Below, piece after piece: positions 1-10,433 of a DNA stretch of 64,000 nt (its first letter is position 1; every line of letters starts with the position of its first letter). The DNA is taken from NCBI GenBank assembly GCA_951799405.1, contig OX637344.1, forward strand, positions 2,356,001 to 2,420,000. The letters run 5' to 3'. Below the pieces are notes generated by a model that saw nothing but the letters and a program-made list of their open reading frames with translations, was not told where the DNA came from and made no database searches. Made by a program: the position numbers and the translations under genes. Source of the stretch: Agapetus fuscipes (Eukaryota; Arthropoda; Insecta; Trichoptera; Glossosomatidae).

Positions 1-136
1 AATTGAAGGGGGGATTTCCCAGCTCCCGGGGGGGCTGGTTCTCATTTCTTGTGAAGGTTGAGTAAACCTTTGAGATCGAACCCTTGCTCTCGGCATGGAA
101 TGCAAGCATTCTAACAATTGAGCTATCGACCTTTTT
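1..136 (-). repeat. SINE-B, copy cut by window edge
   Basis: tRNA-derived SINE read on the minus strand; its 3' part lies beyond the window start. The 5' end carries the A-box-like GGTCGATAGCTCAATTG and the body contains the CCCGGGAGCTGGGAAA segment shared with copies near 34.2, 53.7 and 55.5 kb. It abuts a SINE-D copy head-on at about position 137. Confidence 0.8.
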
Positions 137-370
137 ACGAGCTTGATTGTCGTCGCTACAAAGCGCCAATTCTCAAGCAATACCCAGTTGTTGTAAGGTT
201 GGATGGACCTTTGGTGACCGGTCATTGGTAAAGGTTTTATGAATTTTTCAACCCAGAGAAGAGTAAATTTGAAAATATAAATGGTAAATTTTGTTGTGCC
301 CAGCCGGGAATCGAACCCACAACCTTCCCATTCAGAGTCCGAAGTGTTACCACTGAACTACGGACCGGAA
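137..370 (-). repeat. SINE-D copy
   Basis: tRNA-derived SINE on the minus strand. The head at about 300-370 holds a B box (GGTTCGATTCCCGGC on the minus strand) and the CCGGTCCGTAGTTCAGTGG start. The body holds the TTGAAAAATTCATAAA segment and the GCGCTTTGTAGCGACGAC motif. The distal tail with the ATT repeat is missing. Confidence 0.82.
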
Positions 371-494
371 AAAAATAACCGTAGATATATCAAAAAAATA
401 TATATATCCTTGAATGGGCGTCCACGTCTTGGGATCATTCTGACACATTTATGTGGAACGGACAGAGTACCAGTCCCCTCAAGTGCTGAGAAAC

Positions 495-584
495 CCCCAC
501 TGTAGAAATAAATAGGTTCACTCGCCACATGCGACGCCTTCAGGCACAACGCGGCAAAATGTTGCACTATATGTGTAGCTCATT
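495..584 (+). repeat. SINE-B 3' fragment
   Basis: Matches only the SINE-B 3' third: AATAAATAGGTTCACTCGCC through ACTATATGTGTAGCTCA. Its tRNA head is absent. Confidence 0.75.
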
Positions 585-789
585 TGATTTTGTTTGTGGG
601 TGCGAAATGAGCTTGAGCATTTAAATTTTAGAATGGATTCACATAGAAATTTTCGACGGGTTTCTAGGTAAAAGGCAAACAAATGTATTGTTGTTTATTG
701 TAAAGGACCTTAGTCACATAAGCGTGTAATGTTTGACATTCTCACATTTGTGTTGAGTACATTAGGTTTTTCTTTTGGTCCGTAAATGG

Positions 790-895
790 CTAAGTTGTTA
801 AAGTTTATAAACAGTAGAAATGGGTTCAAATCCCAGACGTGATTCCCCGTTTCAGAGTTTATTTAGCCGGCAAGGTTTACTCAAAAGAGATGCGA
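790..895 (+). repeat. Degenerate SINE-B 5' fragment
   Basis: Contains a B box (GGGTTCAAATCCCAG) followed by the SINE-B body segment CCCCGTTTCAGAGTTTATTT and GCCGGCAAGG. Internally deleted and diverged. Confidence 0.6.
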
Positions 896-1262
896 ACTTT
901 CTCTATTAAGGACAGAAAAAACCCCTCTTAGTAAATTTGGTTCTTTTAATGTGAACAAGTTTAAAACAATCAATTGATTTTCTATTTCCACATCATACTT
1001 CGTAACTCAAATGCGTACAAGATTTTTTTCTTTATTAGTTGTGGGTAAAGTTGGTACGCGTGTATTCAAGAAAACCAATCGAGAAGAGAAATGGTGGAAT
1101 AAAATAAAATTACGCTTTGTCGATCAAAGTTTTCAAACGTAGAAAAAATGTGTACCTACCTAAATACTTTTTCACAGTTTTGCGAACATGTATGATTTAT
1201 AATGTGCAGGTAGTTTATGTTACATTTGCGAACACACATCGTCGAGCAGATTTCTGAGACAG
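896..1262. other. No feature seen
   Basis: AT-rich sequence with no repeat family or coding signal that I recognise. Confidence 0.5.
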
Positions 1263-1770
1263 ATTAGAAGGGCACAGTGACAAAACAACACAGAAAACAC
1301 ATAACTATGACAGAACAACACAAGGACAAAACATCAGATGACAAAACATCACATACCTAAAAAAATAACATACCATACAGTCGTCAGTAAGTCAATGTTA
1401 TGGCCGAGGGAATCAAGTCGCTGTTATAGGCTAGAGTATTCGGAACAGAGTAACGCTGGTTCGAATCACGCCTATTGACCCTGGTTCAAAATTGCATGCA
1501 CACAAGATTCTGCTTTTACATGAAGACATCTAGCCAGGCAAAATTGGTTGGTGAATTGAATTCCTGTTCACAAATCTATTTAAAAATATATATATATTAA
1601 TCGAGACATGAAAAAACATCTTGTCTTGTGATGTTTTGTCATTGTGATGTACTTTCCTATGGTGTTTTGTCATATGATGTATTGTCATGTGATATTCTAT
1701 CATGTGTTATTCTACCATGTGTCGTTACGTCATATGTCGCTTTGTCACTGTGTCATTCTACCGTGGAACC
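1263..1770. mobile_element. FB1, fold-back element with tandem-repeat arms
   Basis: The left arm (1263-1380) is made of GACAAAACATCACA-like units. The right arm (1605-1770) is the imperfect reverse complement (TGATGTTTTGTCAT units) and ends in GTGTCATTCTACCGTGGAACC. The ends match FB2, FB3 and FB4. The two arms are separated by a SINE-C insertion. Arms built of short direct repeats are the hallmark of Drosophila FB elements; homology to them is an inference from architecture only. No coding sequence lies between the arms. Confidence 0.72.
1385..1600 (+). repeat. SINE-C copy inside FB1
   Basis: tRNA-derived SINE with B box GGTTCGAATCACGCC. The body is TTGACCCTGGTTCAAAATTG, then GCCAGGCAAAATTGGTTGG, and it ends CACAAATCTATTTAAAAATA. 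It sits between the FB1 arms, so it inserted after FB1. Confidence 0.8.
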
Positions 1771-2059
1771 GCTTATTTAAATTTGAAATTAGAACGTCCT
1801 TTTCCCGCGCGCGCCGCCATTGCCCACTTTGACATCTCTCAGACGGAAAATTTCAAGCATAATGACGTCACACGTGCGTATGTTTTCGAGTTGATTTTCA
1901 TGTATTTGCATGGAGATTTCATATACTGAATAATACAACGTGCGCAGCGAAATATGGAGATTTGAGTGAGCGGAAATGTAATTTAGAAAAACACTTTTTT
2001 GAACGCGCAGTTGGTATAAAAATAGAGCTTTGTATGAGCGTTTATGTCATCTATGATCT

Positions 2060-2145
2060 TTAATCTTCAGAGGGCTTTTGATGTGTGATTCACACAAAAC
2101 AGCGCTCAACAAATAAATCATCCTAATATTATTATTATTATTAAT
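2060..2145 (+). repeat. SINE-D 3' tail with ATT repeat
   Basis: Only the tail is present: CAGAGGGCTTTTGATGTGTG, CACAAAACAGCGCTCA, AATAAATCATCCTAATATT, then an ATT repeat. This is the segment shared with the LINE-3 3' end at 22.3 kb. Confidence 0.75.
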
Positions 2146-3097
2146 CTAGTTCGCTTATCGTCGGTTCGAAAACGAACGATTTTTCTTTAGGTATTTTTTT
2201 CTTGACTTGATATTACCTACTCTTAAAAAGGTTTAATCAGTATTCTTAAAAAAATATAAAACTGTTTTTCTTGCCGATTCACTATAGAAGTCTAAAATTA
2301 TTGTCGTAGTATGTCGATTGTATAAATATTTTTTCATTTTGAATATACTCGTATTTGAAAAATAAAACAAAAATCAATCATGCATGTAAACAAAGCACCA
2401 AAATATTATACTCATAGTATAGGTATTGCTTATTTGGAATCACTATCCAAAACTGCCCACGTCCATTTTTCAACAAAAAAAAAAATAATGAAAAAAGTTT
2501 GATGTCTCCACAATATGGATTGTATTTCTATGCTTTATCCATGTTTTCTGGCCAGTCATGCCTTGTTAATCCATCATTAGGAATATTTTTGAAAGCATGC
2601 ACGCATGTATGGGGACACAATGCTGGAAAGGTCACCCCAAATGACAAACTTTAAGGTTAATGATTGGGCCAGTAACTGACGACCTTTATGTGAAAAAAAA
2701 ACCTTCTCTTAGACATAATAATAATAATTAATAGTCCTGTCTTATATTCCATTTTTTGGTGGCACTACTAGATACGTTTTGCATATTAACAGTTTTTTTT
2801 GTATTCACGATTTCTTTAATTTATTATCTGGATTGTAAATTAATTAATTAAGAAAATAAACGAAAAATTAAGATCCATATTTAATTCGTTGATCAATTGT
2901 GAATGTCTTCATGACACTTTAAAAGCACTCTTTTTAGCGTTTCTTTACATTTTGTAGATAAGTTGATAAAACAGTGTGACTCACGAACAGTTTGTATTCG
3001 AAATTCGTAGATATAAACTCGTAGATATGTGAATCTTAATAAACGTACTTATTTACTTAAGTTTAGTTTATAATCTAGTAAAAAATATGGGTAGGTA
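2146..3097. other. No gene seen, AT-rich
   Basis: Strongly AT-rich, many stops in every frame, no recognised repeat. No splice-flanked open segment was noticed. Confidence 0.5.
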
Positions 3098-3524
3098 CAC
3101 ATTTAAGATTCGTATTTAATGCATGCTCACAAGCAAACACACGCGCTTACGCATGTTACATGTATAGTTACAAAATAAGATCCAAACTTCAAATGAACGT
3201 AAACATTGCAGCTCATGTTGGTTTTCTCTGAAATAAGGCATTTGCAACAATGAACCGATACTTATGTATGTGTGGTCAGCCTATCGATAATCTAAGTTGC
3301 AAAGATGAATGTGAATTTAAATTCATTAAATGCATTCCCACAAATGACACGTATAAGTTTGCCCTTACAAATGTTGCATATGTACCAACAAATTAATATC
3401 CAAACCTCAAATGAACGTAATCCCTGCAACTTTTACCGACATTCCTTGAATCAGGGAATCATTGGCAAAATGAACCTTTTTTACAGGGTGGGTGGTCAGT
3501 CTCATACCAACCTATAAGTCAAGG
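3098..3524 (-). repeat. Two tandem Rep-A copies
   Basis: Two minus-strand Rep-A units follow one another directly. The distal one (3285-3524) is nearly full length, from AATCTAAGTTGCAAAGATG to CCTATAAGTCAAGGAA. The proximal one (3098-3284) is more diverged and lacks a clean head. Confidence 0.75.
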
Positions 3525-4142
3525 AAGCCTCATTTCAATTTTTAAATCTATGAATTTTCTAAATTAGACCGAACTTAATGAAATCCGAAACATCTCATGT
3601 TTACAATATACACCCACAAATGTAAATACGAAATCAGTTTGCTTTCTGATAATACAAAAATATAAATGCGGTAATAATAATAATAATAATAAAACAGGAA
3701 AAAGTTGTGAATTCTTCTGGATTCTTCTGGCCTGCGCCGCATGCCGGCCGGGAAAGAAATTTTCTCCTCTTTTTACCGCCAACAATAGCAAACATAATGG
3801 GAAACGTGAAATGATTTACCTCCACACACTCACATACATATTATATGTTCTTACGTAATACACTTCCAAACTCAAAGAGCGATTCTATGCGATGCTATAC
3901 ATTCCATTATGCTCGCAGGTATTCCATTCTCATACGCGAATTTTGCGACGCAAATGCTTTCAAATATTTATTAGGTTTTTGGCAGATTGTTGAAAATTGG
4001 AGTTGCAGGAGTTTTGAAATTGAGCTCTTAAAATTTTAAACTTTTCAATGAATGAAAGAGATGGTTTACATACATGAATCTGATTTTTTTTTGACAAAAA
4101 AAATTGCATGTTTTGCTGGAACACAACAAGTTTATCTCAAAT
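3525..4142. other. No gene seen
   Basis: AT-rich; a short TAA/AAT microsatellite near 3,673-3,692. Short open frames here lack coding character. Confidence 0.45.
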
Positions 4143-4497
4143 CGTCACCATCATCATTATCTTTGGCGCTACAACCCGGTGGGGGTCCTGGCCTCCTCCA
4201 AGCTGCACATATAGTGTAACTCCATGCCGTGTTCATCTCGATCGCATGTGGCGAGTGGAACCAATTTATTTTTACAGGTAAGGGGCTGGCCTTACGCCAA
4301 CTACTTCAGTTTCCCAGCTCCTAAAGAGGCTGGTAGTCATTAATTGTGAATGTTGACTAAGCCTTGCTGGTATTTTATTTTAGGTTTGAAATATAACCAC
4401 GGAAACGGGAAATCATTTCTGGCACCCTTGGTGGGATTCAAACCCGGGTAATCTGCATGCAGTGCAATTCTACTCTACGAACGGAGCTATCGACCGG
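4143..4497 (-). repeat. SINE-B carrying a LINE-4 3' tail
   Basis: A minus-strand SINE-B runs from about 4497 (tRNA-like head, B box GGGTTTGAATCCCACC) to about 4197. Instead of the usual GTAGCTTAGTTGCG end, it continues into 4143-4196, which matches the last 50 or so bases of LINE-4 (GGAGGAGGCCAGGACCC... then GATGATGG). The same LINE-4 end is at 27.1 kb. This is either a template-switch chimera or a SINE-B variant with a LINE-derived tail. Confidence 0.75.
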
Positions 4498-4594
4498 ACA
4501 TTACAAATAACACTAAATTAGATGTTTTTATTCTTAATTTAGTGAAAAATTGTAAAACACGTTTTTTGTTTTTTTTTATTATTCCTCGATTTAT

Positions 4595-4825
4595 ATGTTA
4601 GTATGAGGCTGACCACCCGTACTGTAAAAGATGTTTCACTTTTCTATCGTCGCTGCTGTTTCAGGGAAGGTCGACAAGAGTTGCAAGGCGTATGTTTATT
4701 TGAGATTCAGAGATTTGTGTGTTACGTTGTAAATTCACATGCGGCATGTGTAAGCGCGTACCAACTTTTACGTGTCTTCTTGCGGGAGTACATCAAATAT
4801 GAATCTTAAATGTTATATAGATGTG
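4595..4825 (+). repeat. Rep-A copy
   Basis: Head GTATGAGGCTGACCACCC to tail ATGAATCTTAAATGTTATAT. The extreme ends, including the tandem tail, are eroded. Confidence 0.8.
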
Positions 4826-5240
4826 CAAAAGTTTTTTTGTAGGGTGGGAAAGCTGTAAAAGTAACAGATACATTTAATAATACGTTATAAAGTAAAGTAT
4901 ATTACGAGTGAAACAATAACTCAATCAAACCTGTCATTATCAGTGCTGGCAGTACGGTTGCATAATGACAAGATCGATATCACTTCATATCTAAACTAAT
5001 ACTTTTAATAACAGGTAGTGAATACCAGTGACAGACCTGTATGTCATGTCACGTACTGCCGTATTCATAATAATTATATAACACTACTTTTTAATCCAAA
5101 TTTAATCGATATAATATCGTTGCAACTACGTAATGGGTACAGAAATAGGGATGTGAACTATAAAAGCCTTTTTTTAAATTTTTACATTTTTTGAGCATTT
5201 ATTTTGATCGGCTAGTAAGTACTATAAATTATAACAGATA
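4826..5240. other. No gene; faint inverted repeat
   Basis: GGCAGTACGG at about 4,951 and its near complement ACGTACTGCCGT at about 5,042 suggest a decayed inverted-repeat element. Nothing else is recognised. Confidence 0.3.
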
Positions 5241-5503
5241 ATCTATAATACCTAATCTATAATCTAAGTTGCAAGGATATATTCATTCAAAGCTTTCAGA
5301 TGTATGCCCACAAACAAACACGTGTAGTTCGCGCTTACAAATGCTGATTGTGTACTTACAAATAAAATTCAAACCTCAAATGAACATAAGCCCCACAACT
5401 TTTGCCGACCTTCCCTGAAACAGGGGTGACACTGGCAAAGTGAACCATTTTTTACAGTATGGGTGGTCAGCCTCATACCAACCTATAAGTCAAGGAATAT
5501 GGT
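5241..5503 (-). repeat. Rep-A copy, near full length
   Basis: Begins with the tail repeat (AATCTATAATCTAAGTTGC) and ends in CCTATAAGTCAAGGAA. It retains the CCCTGAAACAGGGGTGACA segment and is one of the better preserved units. Confidence 0.85.
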
Positions 5504-5835
5504 ATATATGGTATGGTACAAGGTATAAGGAGTATGATTAATAGAAATATATTATTTAAATCAATACTTTTATATAAAAAAATATGACTCTGAGTAGAGT
5601 ACCTACCTACCTAAAAAAAGGATGCAATGATAATTTTTTTTATAATAAATGTACAAAATGGTTCACTTTTGCCAATGTCACCCATGTATCAAGGGAACTC
5701 GGCAAGAAATACAGTGTTTATGTTTTTTAGAGTTTTTTTTGTATCACACTGTGAATTCTATTGGAAATGCAAATAATAAATCAATTAAATTCACTTAAAA
5801 TAATTATTTTGTAAGCTCGAACGTTTTCATCTAAG

Positions 5836-5926
5836 AAGGCATTCTCAGGAGCAATTACTCGTGGATCCACTATTTTAAATTATTTAAAATAGTGGATTCA
5901 CGAGTAATTGGTCCTGAGAATGCCTT
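5836..5926. repeat. Near-perfect 45-bp hairpin
   Basis: AAGGCATTCTCAGGA...CACTATTTTAAAT is followed, after a single base, by its reverse complement. There are only two mismatched pairs in about 45. A second small palindrome follows at about 5,935-5,966 (GTATCTGATACAT/ATGTATCAGATAC). No known family recognised. Confidence 0.85.
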
Positions 5927-5929
5927 TTT

Positions 5930-6394
5930 CTTTGTATCTGATACATTATGTATCAGATACATTGAAAGTTTATTAGTAATTCTATCAAACACGCGTCAAA
6001 TTAAATTTCCAAGCATCCATCACTACAATCACGTGCTATTTTTTTTTTTGCTTTCTTTCGTATTTTTGCATAATTGCATTTATTAAAAAAGTAGCATCGT
6101 GGGAATTAAGGCAGGCTCTATATTGCAAATTACTTAAAAAATGCATAAAAGAGAATAAAAAATTGGCTCGTTTGCCGGCAGTGACGGCATCAGAATGCTT
6201 TATTGTACGATCTCTTCAATTATTCACGAAAATGGCGGCCATTAAAAATTCTCACAATGGAAAAATTAAAAAACGGATAATGCAGATAATGTCGCTTTCA
6301 ATAAAAAATGAAGCAATTGAAAATTATGTCGAATATTATGATGAATTTTTTTTTTTTTTTTTCAAGCTATAAGAAAACAAAATGTTCCTGTATC
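5930..6394. other. No gene seen
   Basis: AT-rich, with a T-run near 6,346-6,361. The two short open frames here have no coding character. Confidence 0.45.
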
Positions 6395-6655
6395 TAGACG
6401 CCATTGCGTTTGGGGTGGCCAGTACCTCCGCTGATGCATCTCCACCAAATGTGTTTACTGTAACAAATAAGTATAATAATTAACAAAGTGCTAAACTCTG
6501 GTTGTATTACTTCAAGTTTGATGATGGAAATTAAAAATGACCTATAATACCACGCACTGTAAACAACAGTTTATACCAAAATGTAAGGGAAGATGGGATC
6601 TAATAAATATTTCTACTCTCATCATACACACTTTCCTCTTTTTCTTTGTTTTTGC
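6395..6655 (-). mobile_element. LINE-1 3'-end remnants
   Basis: Two short stretches match the minus-strand C-terminal and 3' region of LINE-1. These are GTGGCCAGTACCTCC near 6,415 (compare 51.7 and 52.1 kb) and CATCATACACACTTTCCTC near 6,620 (compare 16.4 kb). The intervening sequence is scrambled and 6,540-6,600 resembles 42,650-42,710. Confidence 0.45.
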
Positions 6656-6922
6656 CTTTTTTAAATCAACCATTCATTTTTAAATAATCTTGCGCGAGAG
6701 ACTCACTAGATTTCAGAGACTCTAGGGTTCTATGACACTTGTTGTAGTGCCGCAGACGTGTTGGCAGTGTGGCAGTTGATGTCCCGATCCTTTGTAGCAG
6801 GGCTGTTTGCTGCGTAGTGCTGTGTTGTGCGTTGCGTTGGATTTGTTTTGAGACACTGAAAGAAAGTGGCGATTGATGTTGGGTTTTGGATAGGACAATG
6901 TTAAATTGTGGTGGGAACACAG

Positions 6923-7150
6923 CAGTGGCGAAGGGTGCCATACAAGCCGGTTTCCATTGGTTTCCCGTTTAAAATGAGGCAGAAATGATAATTAAGTAAA
7001 CTGTATGGTTTCAATGGGGGAAAATACGTATTGCTTCTTTGGTTTTAAATGTATATTTTTACTTTGTGCCTATATTTTTTAACTACTTTGTTACGTCATT
7101 TTAAAAGGGAAGCCGATGGAAACCGGCTTGTTTGGCACCCTTCGCCACTG
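6923..7150. mobile_element. hAT-1, non-autonomous hAT element
   Basis: 228 bp with long terminal inverted repeats starting CAGTGGCGAAGGGTGCCA (left) and, at the right, GGCACCCTTCGCCACTG. It is flanked by a perfect 8-bp duplication GAACACAG at 6,915-6,922 and 7,151-7,158. An 8-bp duplication plus CAGTGGCG-type ends is the hAT superfamily signature. There is no transposase inside, so it would depend on an autonomous partner elsewhere. Confidence 0.93.
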
Positions 7151-7374
7151 GAACACAGATACCGGTAACTCGTTGCATTAACGGGCAGTTTGGCAAAGGA
7201 ATGAGTCATGAAAACACAAAGTTCTCATTGATTTCTAAGTCTTTTCATCACGACTATTATCACTTTTATTTTAATTTATAAATATGAACGCTTTCGATCT
7301 CTCGATCATCTTCAGGCCCAAAGTTTTTATAATTTTGTTTGCATTATTCAATTTAACTGTTCTTTTTTTTATTT

Positions 7375-7437
7375 TGGAATCAAAATACACTGCCTTCTGA
7401 GTCTGAGGCGTTAACCATTAGACTACGAACGGAAAGG
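7375..7437 (-). repeat. SINE-D 5' fragment
   Basis: The minus strand reads CCGTTCGTAGTCTAATGG then CAGACTCAGAAGG; only the tRNA-like head is present. Confidence 0.55.
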
Positions 7438-7694
7438 TATCTGTCAAAGGTTTCGTATCAAAGGTACGTTAACACATGTATGGCTAAGCTCGGTATTAAT
7501 TATTCGCATTTACAAGGGAACTGTTAAGGCTTCTCGCAGTTAGTTAAAGCCGCGTTTCCACACGCGAACTTGTCACCCAATCACACAGTATCAGATTCAC
7601 AGCCATTCCAAACTATAAACACTCCTAAGCATTTAAAATCCTTTACTAGCGATACCTCTAAAGACAGTCATGATTTTCACGGGTTCATTTTAAT

Positions 7695-7864
7695 TGAAAC
7701 GCTGTGATTTATTTAAACTTTGGTTCACATACAGAGTCAATTTTACACCTACATAATGCAACGGTCCCTTGACTTCTCCGACTACAGAGAGATTTGGCTC
7801 TTGTTTTATAGCAAAAATAAAGATCATTCTCGAATCATGGAGAAATGGTACATGTGAGACTTTA
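7695..7864 (-). mobile_element. LTR-F fragment
   Basis: Shares TTCACATACAGAGTCA and GATCATTCTCGAATCATGGAG with the copy near 44.0 kb. Partial and without internal coding region. Confidence 0.6.
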
Positions 7865-8226
7865 TTTTTTTGGGTTCCGTTGGGAATCGAAGCCACTACC
7901 TGCCAATCACGAGTCTGAAGCTTTAATCACTGGACTACAGACCGGTATATACCTATTGTGTACACTTTTATTACTAAGTGCGTAGTCTAGTGGTTAGCAC
8001 TTTGAGCTCGTGATTGAAAGGTAGTGGGCTCGAATCCCGGCGGAGCACTATTGAACCAAATTGGGTTGAAAAATGAATTCGCCTTTACCAAAGACCGAGC
8101 GTTGTGGGTAACTCCAGCCTTACACCAACTGAGTCTTTCTACGATCAAAGATCAAGCTTGCAGAGGGCTCTTGAGGGGTAATTCCCACAAAAACAGCGCT
8201 CACAAGATAAATCATCCCAATATCGT
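7865..8226. repeat. Two SINE-D copies head to head
   Basis: A minus-strand 5' half (7,865-7,948; B box GGGAATCGAAGCCAC as written on plus) faces a nearly complete plus copy (7,975-8,226; B box GGGCTCGAATCCCGG, tail GAGGGCTCTTGAGGGGTAA). The two tRNA-like heads are about 25 bp apart and form an imperfect inverted repeat. Confidence 0.75.
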
Positions 8227-8704
8227 TATTTATCAATTGAAATACTACAACGAAGCATTTCCATAATTTTCTCTCTTTTCTTGATACTCCAGCTATTATA
8301 GGTGTTGTACAATATATCCATTGCGCACCAGGGTGCCGTGCTGGTTCAGACACCTCCCCTGCAACTTCCCACCTCCGCAGATCGTGATGACCAGAGTCCT
8401 GTAGGTACCGGTATTATCGCATTCGCGCCTTTTTGTGTTTTATTCTGCCAGTTAGTTCCTGCGTCCATCTCTCATAACACCACGATAATGCACTAGCGCA
8501 CACACAAAATTTTTTTTTTTTTTTTCGTACTGTCATCGTCTATTTTGTTTCCATTCTCCAATATCACTACATGCCATATAAAACTGTTGCATTTATACCC
8601 TTACCCTTTTCCCCTTTGGTAATATTACATTTTTACATAGATTTTTGAAGAGGAAGACAATTCACAAAACTTTCCTGTCCTGAACAGGTATGAAATCTTT
8701 TAAC
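8227..8704. other. No gene seen
   Basis: Contains a 16-T run at about 8,509-8,525. No repeat family recognised. Confidence 0.4.
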
Positions 8705-8922
8705 TTACAGGGTAAGAGGCTGACCACACATGCAGTAAAAAATGGTTCACATTGCGAATGTCACCGCTGTTTTAGGAAAGGCTCGCAAAAGCTGAGTTCA
8801 AATGAACATAAGCCCTGCAACTTTTGCCGACCTTCCCTGAAACTGTGGTGACATTGGGAAAGTAAACCATTTTGTACAGCATGGATGGTCAGGCTCATAC
8901 CAACCTATAAGTCAATGAATTC
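8705..8922. repeat. Rep-A fold-back (head halves inverted)
   Basis: A plus-strand Rep-A head half (GAGGCTGACCACACATG to CTCGCAAAAGCTGAG, 8,705-8,788) is joined directly to a minus-strand head half (AAATGAACATAAGCC to CCTATAAGTCAATGAA). The result is an imperfect palindrome with both Rep-A 5' ends pointing outward. Compare 9,355-9,655. Confidence 0.75.
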
Positions 8923-9354
8923 ATCATCACCATATTCTCTGTCTTTTTTTTCTGATATCTTTTCACCCCCCATCTTTGTTAACGAATATTGGGTTGAAGA
9001 TCATTCTGTCTCTTGCAGCACTGAATACCGATGAAGATTTTTATTTTTACCTGCACGTTGGTATATTTTTAGTTACGCCACTGTCTGTTAAGAATTTATA
9101 TTCACTCGTTGGGTTAAGAGGAGCATCTGAGATATTGTTTAGTCGACACAGTACAAACACCCCCACCAACAACACGGGCCAGTCTGCAAGTAAATAATGT
9201 GGTATGTATCACTATCCACTAACCTACCTGCAAGATTTCAATACAACGAAATGCATGCAGGTATACTACAAGAAATTGTTTACAAAGTAGTATATGAAAT
9301 TATTCAATATTTAGTGTTTATTTGTTTTATATATATTTGAATGTATTTAATTGC

Positions 9355-9655
9355 TTGTATTCCTTGACTGATAGGTTGGTATGAGGTTGACCAACCATAC
9401 TGTAAAAAATGGTTCACTTTGCCAATTTCACCCCTGTTTCAGGGAAGGTCGACAAGAGTTGCAGGGCTTATGTTCATTTGAGATTGGGTTTTTTACTATA
9501 CATTCTACATGTGTGCATACAAATAAAGAAATCCTCACATGGACATAAACCTTGCAACTCCTGCCGCCGTTCCCTGAACCGGGGGGCATTGGCAAAGTGA
9601 ACCGATTTTTACACCACGGGTGGTCAGCCTCATACCAATATATCAGTCAAGGAAT
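9355..9655. repeat. Rep-A fold-back with intact outer ends
   Basis: About 300 bp. The left end is TATTCCTTGACTGATAGG and the right end is its complement, TATCAGTCAAGGAATA. Each arm of roughly 125 bp is a Rep-A head half, and they meet in a short unique centre near 9,495-9,520. Both ends carry the variant TGA/TCA at the same position, so the two arms share a recent history and are not two chance neighbours. It looks like an inverted-repeat element made from Rep-A. Confidence 0.8.
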
Positions 9656-10069
9656 AGGAATAACAATTTCTGCAATAACAATGCTCATTAAATACAAAAT
9701 TCCGAGCTTTGCACAGAGCTCGATCACTGAAGGCTCAGGCTGCTGGTGTGTCTCTACTTTAATTGACTTCTTACCTATTCACACGTAAAGTAGAATAAAC
9801 ACCATTATTCTGTGATAAACAATTCGTGATTTATCTAAGTAACAATACGTGCAATGATATTCACGGAATTTCACTGAATTGTTGTGAAATGAATCGAGTA
9901 TGAAGGAGAGAAATAAAACAGTGAAGGGCTTCTTTTTTTCTTGATTTAGATCCTTTGATTCGTGATTCACAAAAAAGGTCAGACTAGAGATGTGTCTCTT
10001 TCGAAAAATGCTTCGAATCTCTTGGCGTGATCGGATCACCAATGAAGAAGTCCTTTTTTGCGTATTGAT
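9656..10069. other. No gene seen
   Basis: The minus-strand open frame of 87 codons here has no family resemblance that I recognise. Confidence 0.4.
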
Positions 10070-10433
10070 AGTTTCCTTGACCTATAGGTTAGTACGAAAC
10101 TGACCACCCATACTGTAAAAAAAGCTCCATTTTGTGAATGTCACCCCTGTTTCAGGAAAGGTCGGCAAGAGTTGAAGTGCTTATGTTCATTTGAGATTAG
10201 GAAAGTTCACATGTATAAGCCCAAACTTACGCATGTCTGCTTATGGTAACGCCTTTAATATGAATCTTAAATTTAAACTTGATATTCAGATTTAAAAATC
10301 ACAATTTAAGTTCGATTGGAGCCTTCACGTGGTTAGCACTCCAGTCAATTTCAAATGAGTTATTTTACAGGAAAAGGGAAAAGATTCATTTTGAAATGGA
10401 TTTGCTTATACGCTATGCACGCACCTGATAACT
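10070..10433 (+). repeat. Rep-A copy joined to hAT-2 remnant
   Basis: Rep-A (10,070-10,272, head TTCCTTGACCTATAGG) loses its tail at ATGAATCTTAAATTTAA. A 5'-truncated hAT-2 follows (about 10,273-10,433), starting AACTTGATATTCAGATTT and ending CTATGCACGCACCTGA. The complete hAT-2 is at 37,836-38,055. Confidence 0.75.

Noticed and set aside
1263..1770. CRISPR-like array of short direct repeats
   Set aside because: No regular unique spacers; the units diverge and occur as complementary arms of a eukaryotic fold-back element.
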